The notes beneath the pieces were generated by a model. The model did no database searches and was not told where the DNA came from. It worked only from the letters and a program-made list of their open reading frames with translations. Shown piece after piece: positions 5,406-5,971 of a stretch of DNA of 5,971 nt. The translations under genes were made by a program, and so were the position numbers. This DNA is from Dysgonamonadaceae bacterium. GTDB lineage: Bacteria; Bacteroidota; Bacteroidia; Bacteroidales; Azobacteroidaceae. The stretch covers positions 1 to 5,971 of the forward strand of contig JAITCT010000293.1 of NCBI GenBank assembly GCA_031282925.1, written 5' to 3'. Position 1 is the stretch's first letter. Every line of letters starts with the position of its first letter.

Positions 5406-5957
5406 ATGGTTTACAGGTTTGTTATTTTATCTGATGAAGTAGATGATTTCAGGAGGGATATTTTGATTGATTCCGATGCTACTTTTTATGATTTGCACGA
5501 TGCTATTTTGGATTCCGTCGGATACAAAAAGGATGAGATGGCGTCTTTCTTTATCTGCGACGAGGATTGGATAAAGGAAAAAGAAATCACTTTAATGGAG
5601 ATGGACACGAGTTCGGAAGAAGACAGTTATCTAATGGACGCCACTCGTTTGAGGGATCTTTTGGATGAAGAACGCCAAAAAATATTGTATGTTTTTGATT
5701 TTCTTACCGACAGGGCTTTTTTCATGGAATTGAAAGAAATCGTTACGGGGAAAAACCAGCCGGAAGCCCGGTGCGTTAAATCCGTGGGGAAGCCGCCGGT
5801 TCAAACGATTAATTTCGAGGAATTTGAATCCAAATTGCAGGCTTCGGCCACCCGTTTGGATGATGATTTTTACGAGGAGGACGATACTCTGAATTTGGAC
5901 GAGTATGATGATGAGGATTTTGGGAATTTAAGTGAAGGGAATCCGTTTGAAGACTGA
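5406..5957 (+). CDS. Plasmid pRiA4b ORF-3-like family protein (IS1096 TnpR passenger-like), function unknown
   Basis: The 183-residue product begins MVYRFVILSDEVDDFRRDILIDSDATFYDLHDAI, the typical opening of the pRiA4b ORF-3-like family (Pfam PRiA4_ORF3), which lacks a known biochemical function. Recognisable family blocks are FFICDEDWIKEKEITLMEMD (48-67) and ILYVFDFLTDRAFFMELKEI (93-112). The last third is very acidic, with DDD, EEDD and DDED runs between 152 and 171, and is probably disordered. No signal peptide, membrane segment or catalytic motif is visible. The family name comes from plasmid and insertion-sequence relatives, but here the gene sits in a chromosomal operon 24 bases after lpxA and shows no sign of mobility. 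I recall close homologues in Bacteroidales, which suggests a housekeeping role, but the role itself is unknown. ATG at 5406 is the natural start; no strong ribosome binding site is visible. Only 14 bases remain after its stop codon. Confidence 0.85.
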   Translation: MVYRFVILSDEVDDFRRDILIDSDATFYDLHDAILDSVGYKKDEMASFFICDEDWIKEKEITLMEMDTSSEEDSYLMDATRLRDLLDEERQKILYVFDFLTDRAFFMELKEIVTGKNQPEARCVKSVGKPPVQTINFEEFESKLQASATRLDDDFYEEDDTLNLDEYDDEDFGNLSEGNPFED

Positions 5958-5971
5958 GATTGCCGAAACGG

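Overview
The window looks like a chromosomal segment of a Bacteroidetes bacterium, probably order Bacteroidales. Three things point there: three good matches to the Bacteroidetes sigma factor promoter (TTTG, 19-21 bases, TAnnTTTG), no clear Shine-Dalgarno sequence in front of the genes, and an lpxC-fabZ gene fusion that is standard in this phylum.

Layout. Bases 359 to 1 (minus strand) hold the 5' part of a small cysteine-rich, membrane-anchored protein that runs off the left edge. Bases 360-791 are a non-coding divergent region. It carries a promoter for the leftward gene, a 149-bp non-autonomous mobile element (523-671) with perfect 21-bp terminal inverted repeats and an exact 8-bp target duplication, and a promoter for the rightward HD-domain gene. 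Bases 792-2024 encode an HD-domain phosphohydrolase of the SAMHD1/dGTPase-like superfamily. From about 2006 a second promoter, lying inside the 3' end of the HD gene, starts an lpx operon: lpxD (2051-3097), the lpxC-fabZ fusion (3105-4493), lpxA (4602-5381) and a pRiA4b ORF-3-like acidic protein (5406-5957). A hairpin of inverted 7-base repeats fills most of the gap before lpxA, and a related partial copy fills the gap after it.

How the genes work together. LpxA puts a 3-hydroxyacyl chain on UDP-GlcNAc, the LpxC half deacetylates the product, and LpxD adds the second 3-hydroxyacyl chain, which gives the lipid A precursor. The FabZ half dehydrates 3-hydroxyacyl-ACP, the same substrate pool that LpxA and LpxD use, so the fusion ties the branch point between membrane phospholipid and lipid A to one polypeptide. 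All active-site residues I looked for are present. The HD gene is a frequent neighbour of lpxD in this group but has no demonstrated role in lipid A synthesis.

I do not see a new multi-gene system. The items most worth a second look are the small transposon-like element, the heptamer repeats flanking lpxA, and the edge-truncated cysteine-rich gene.
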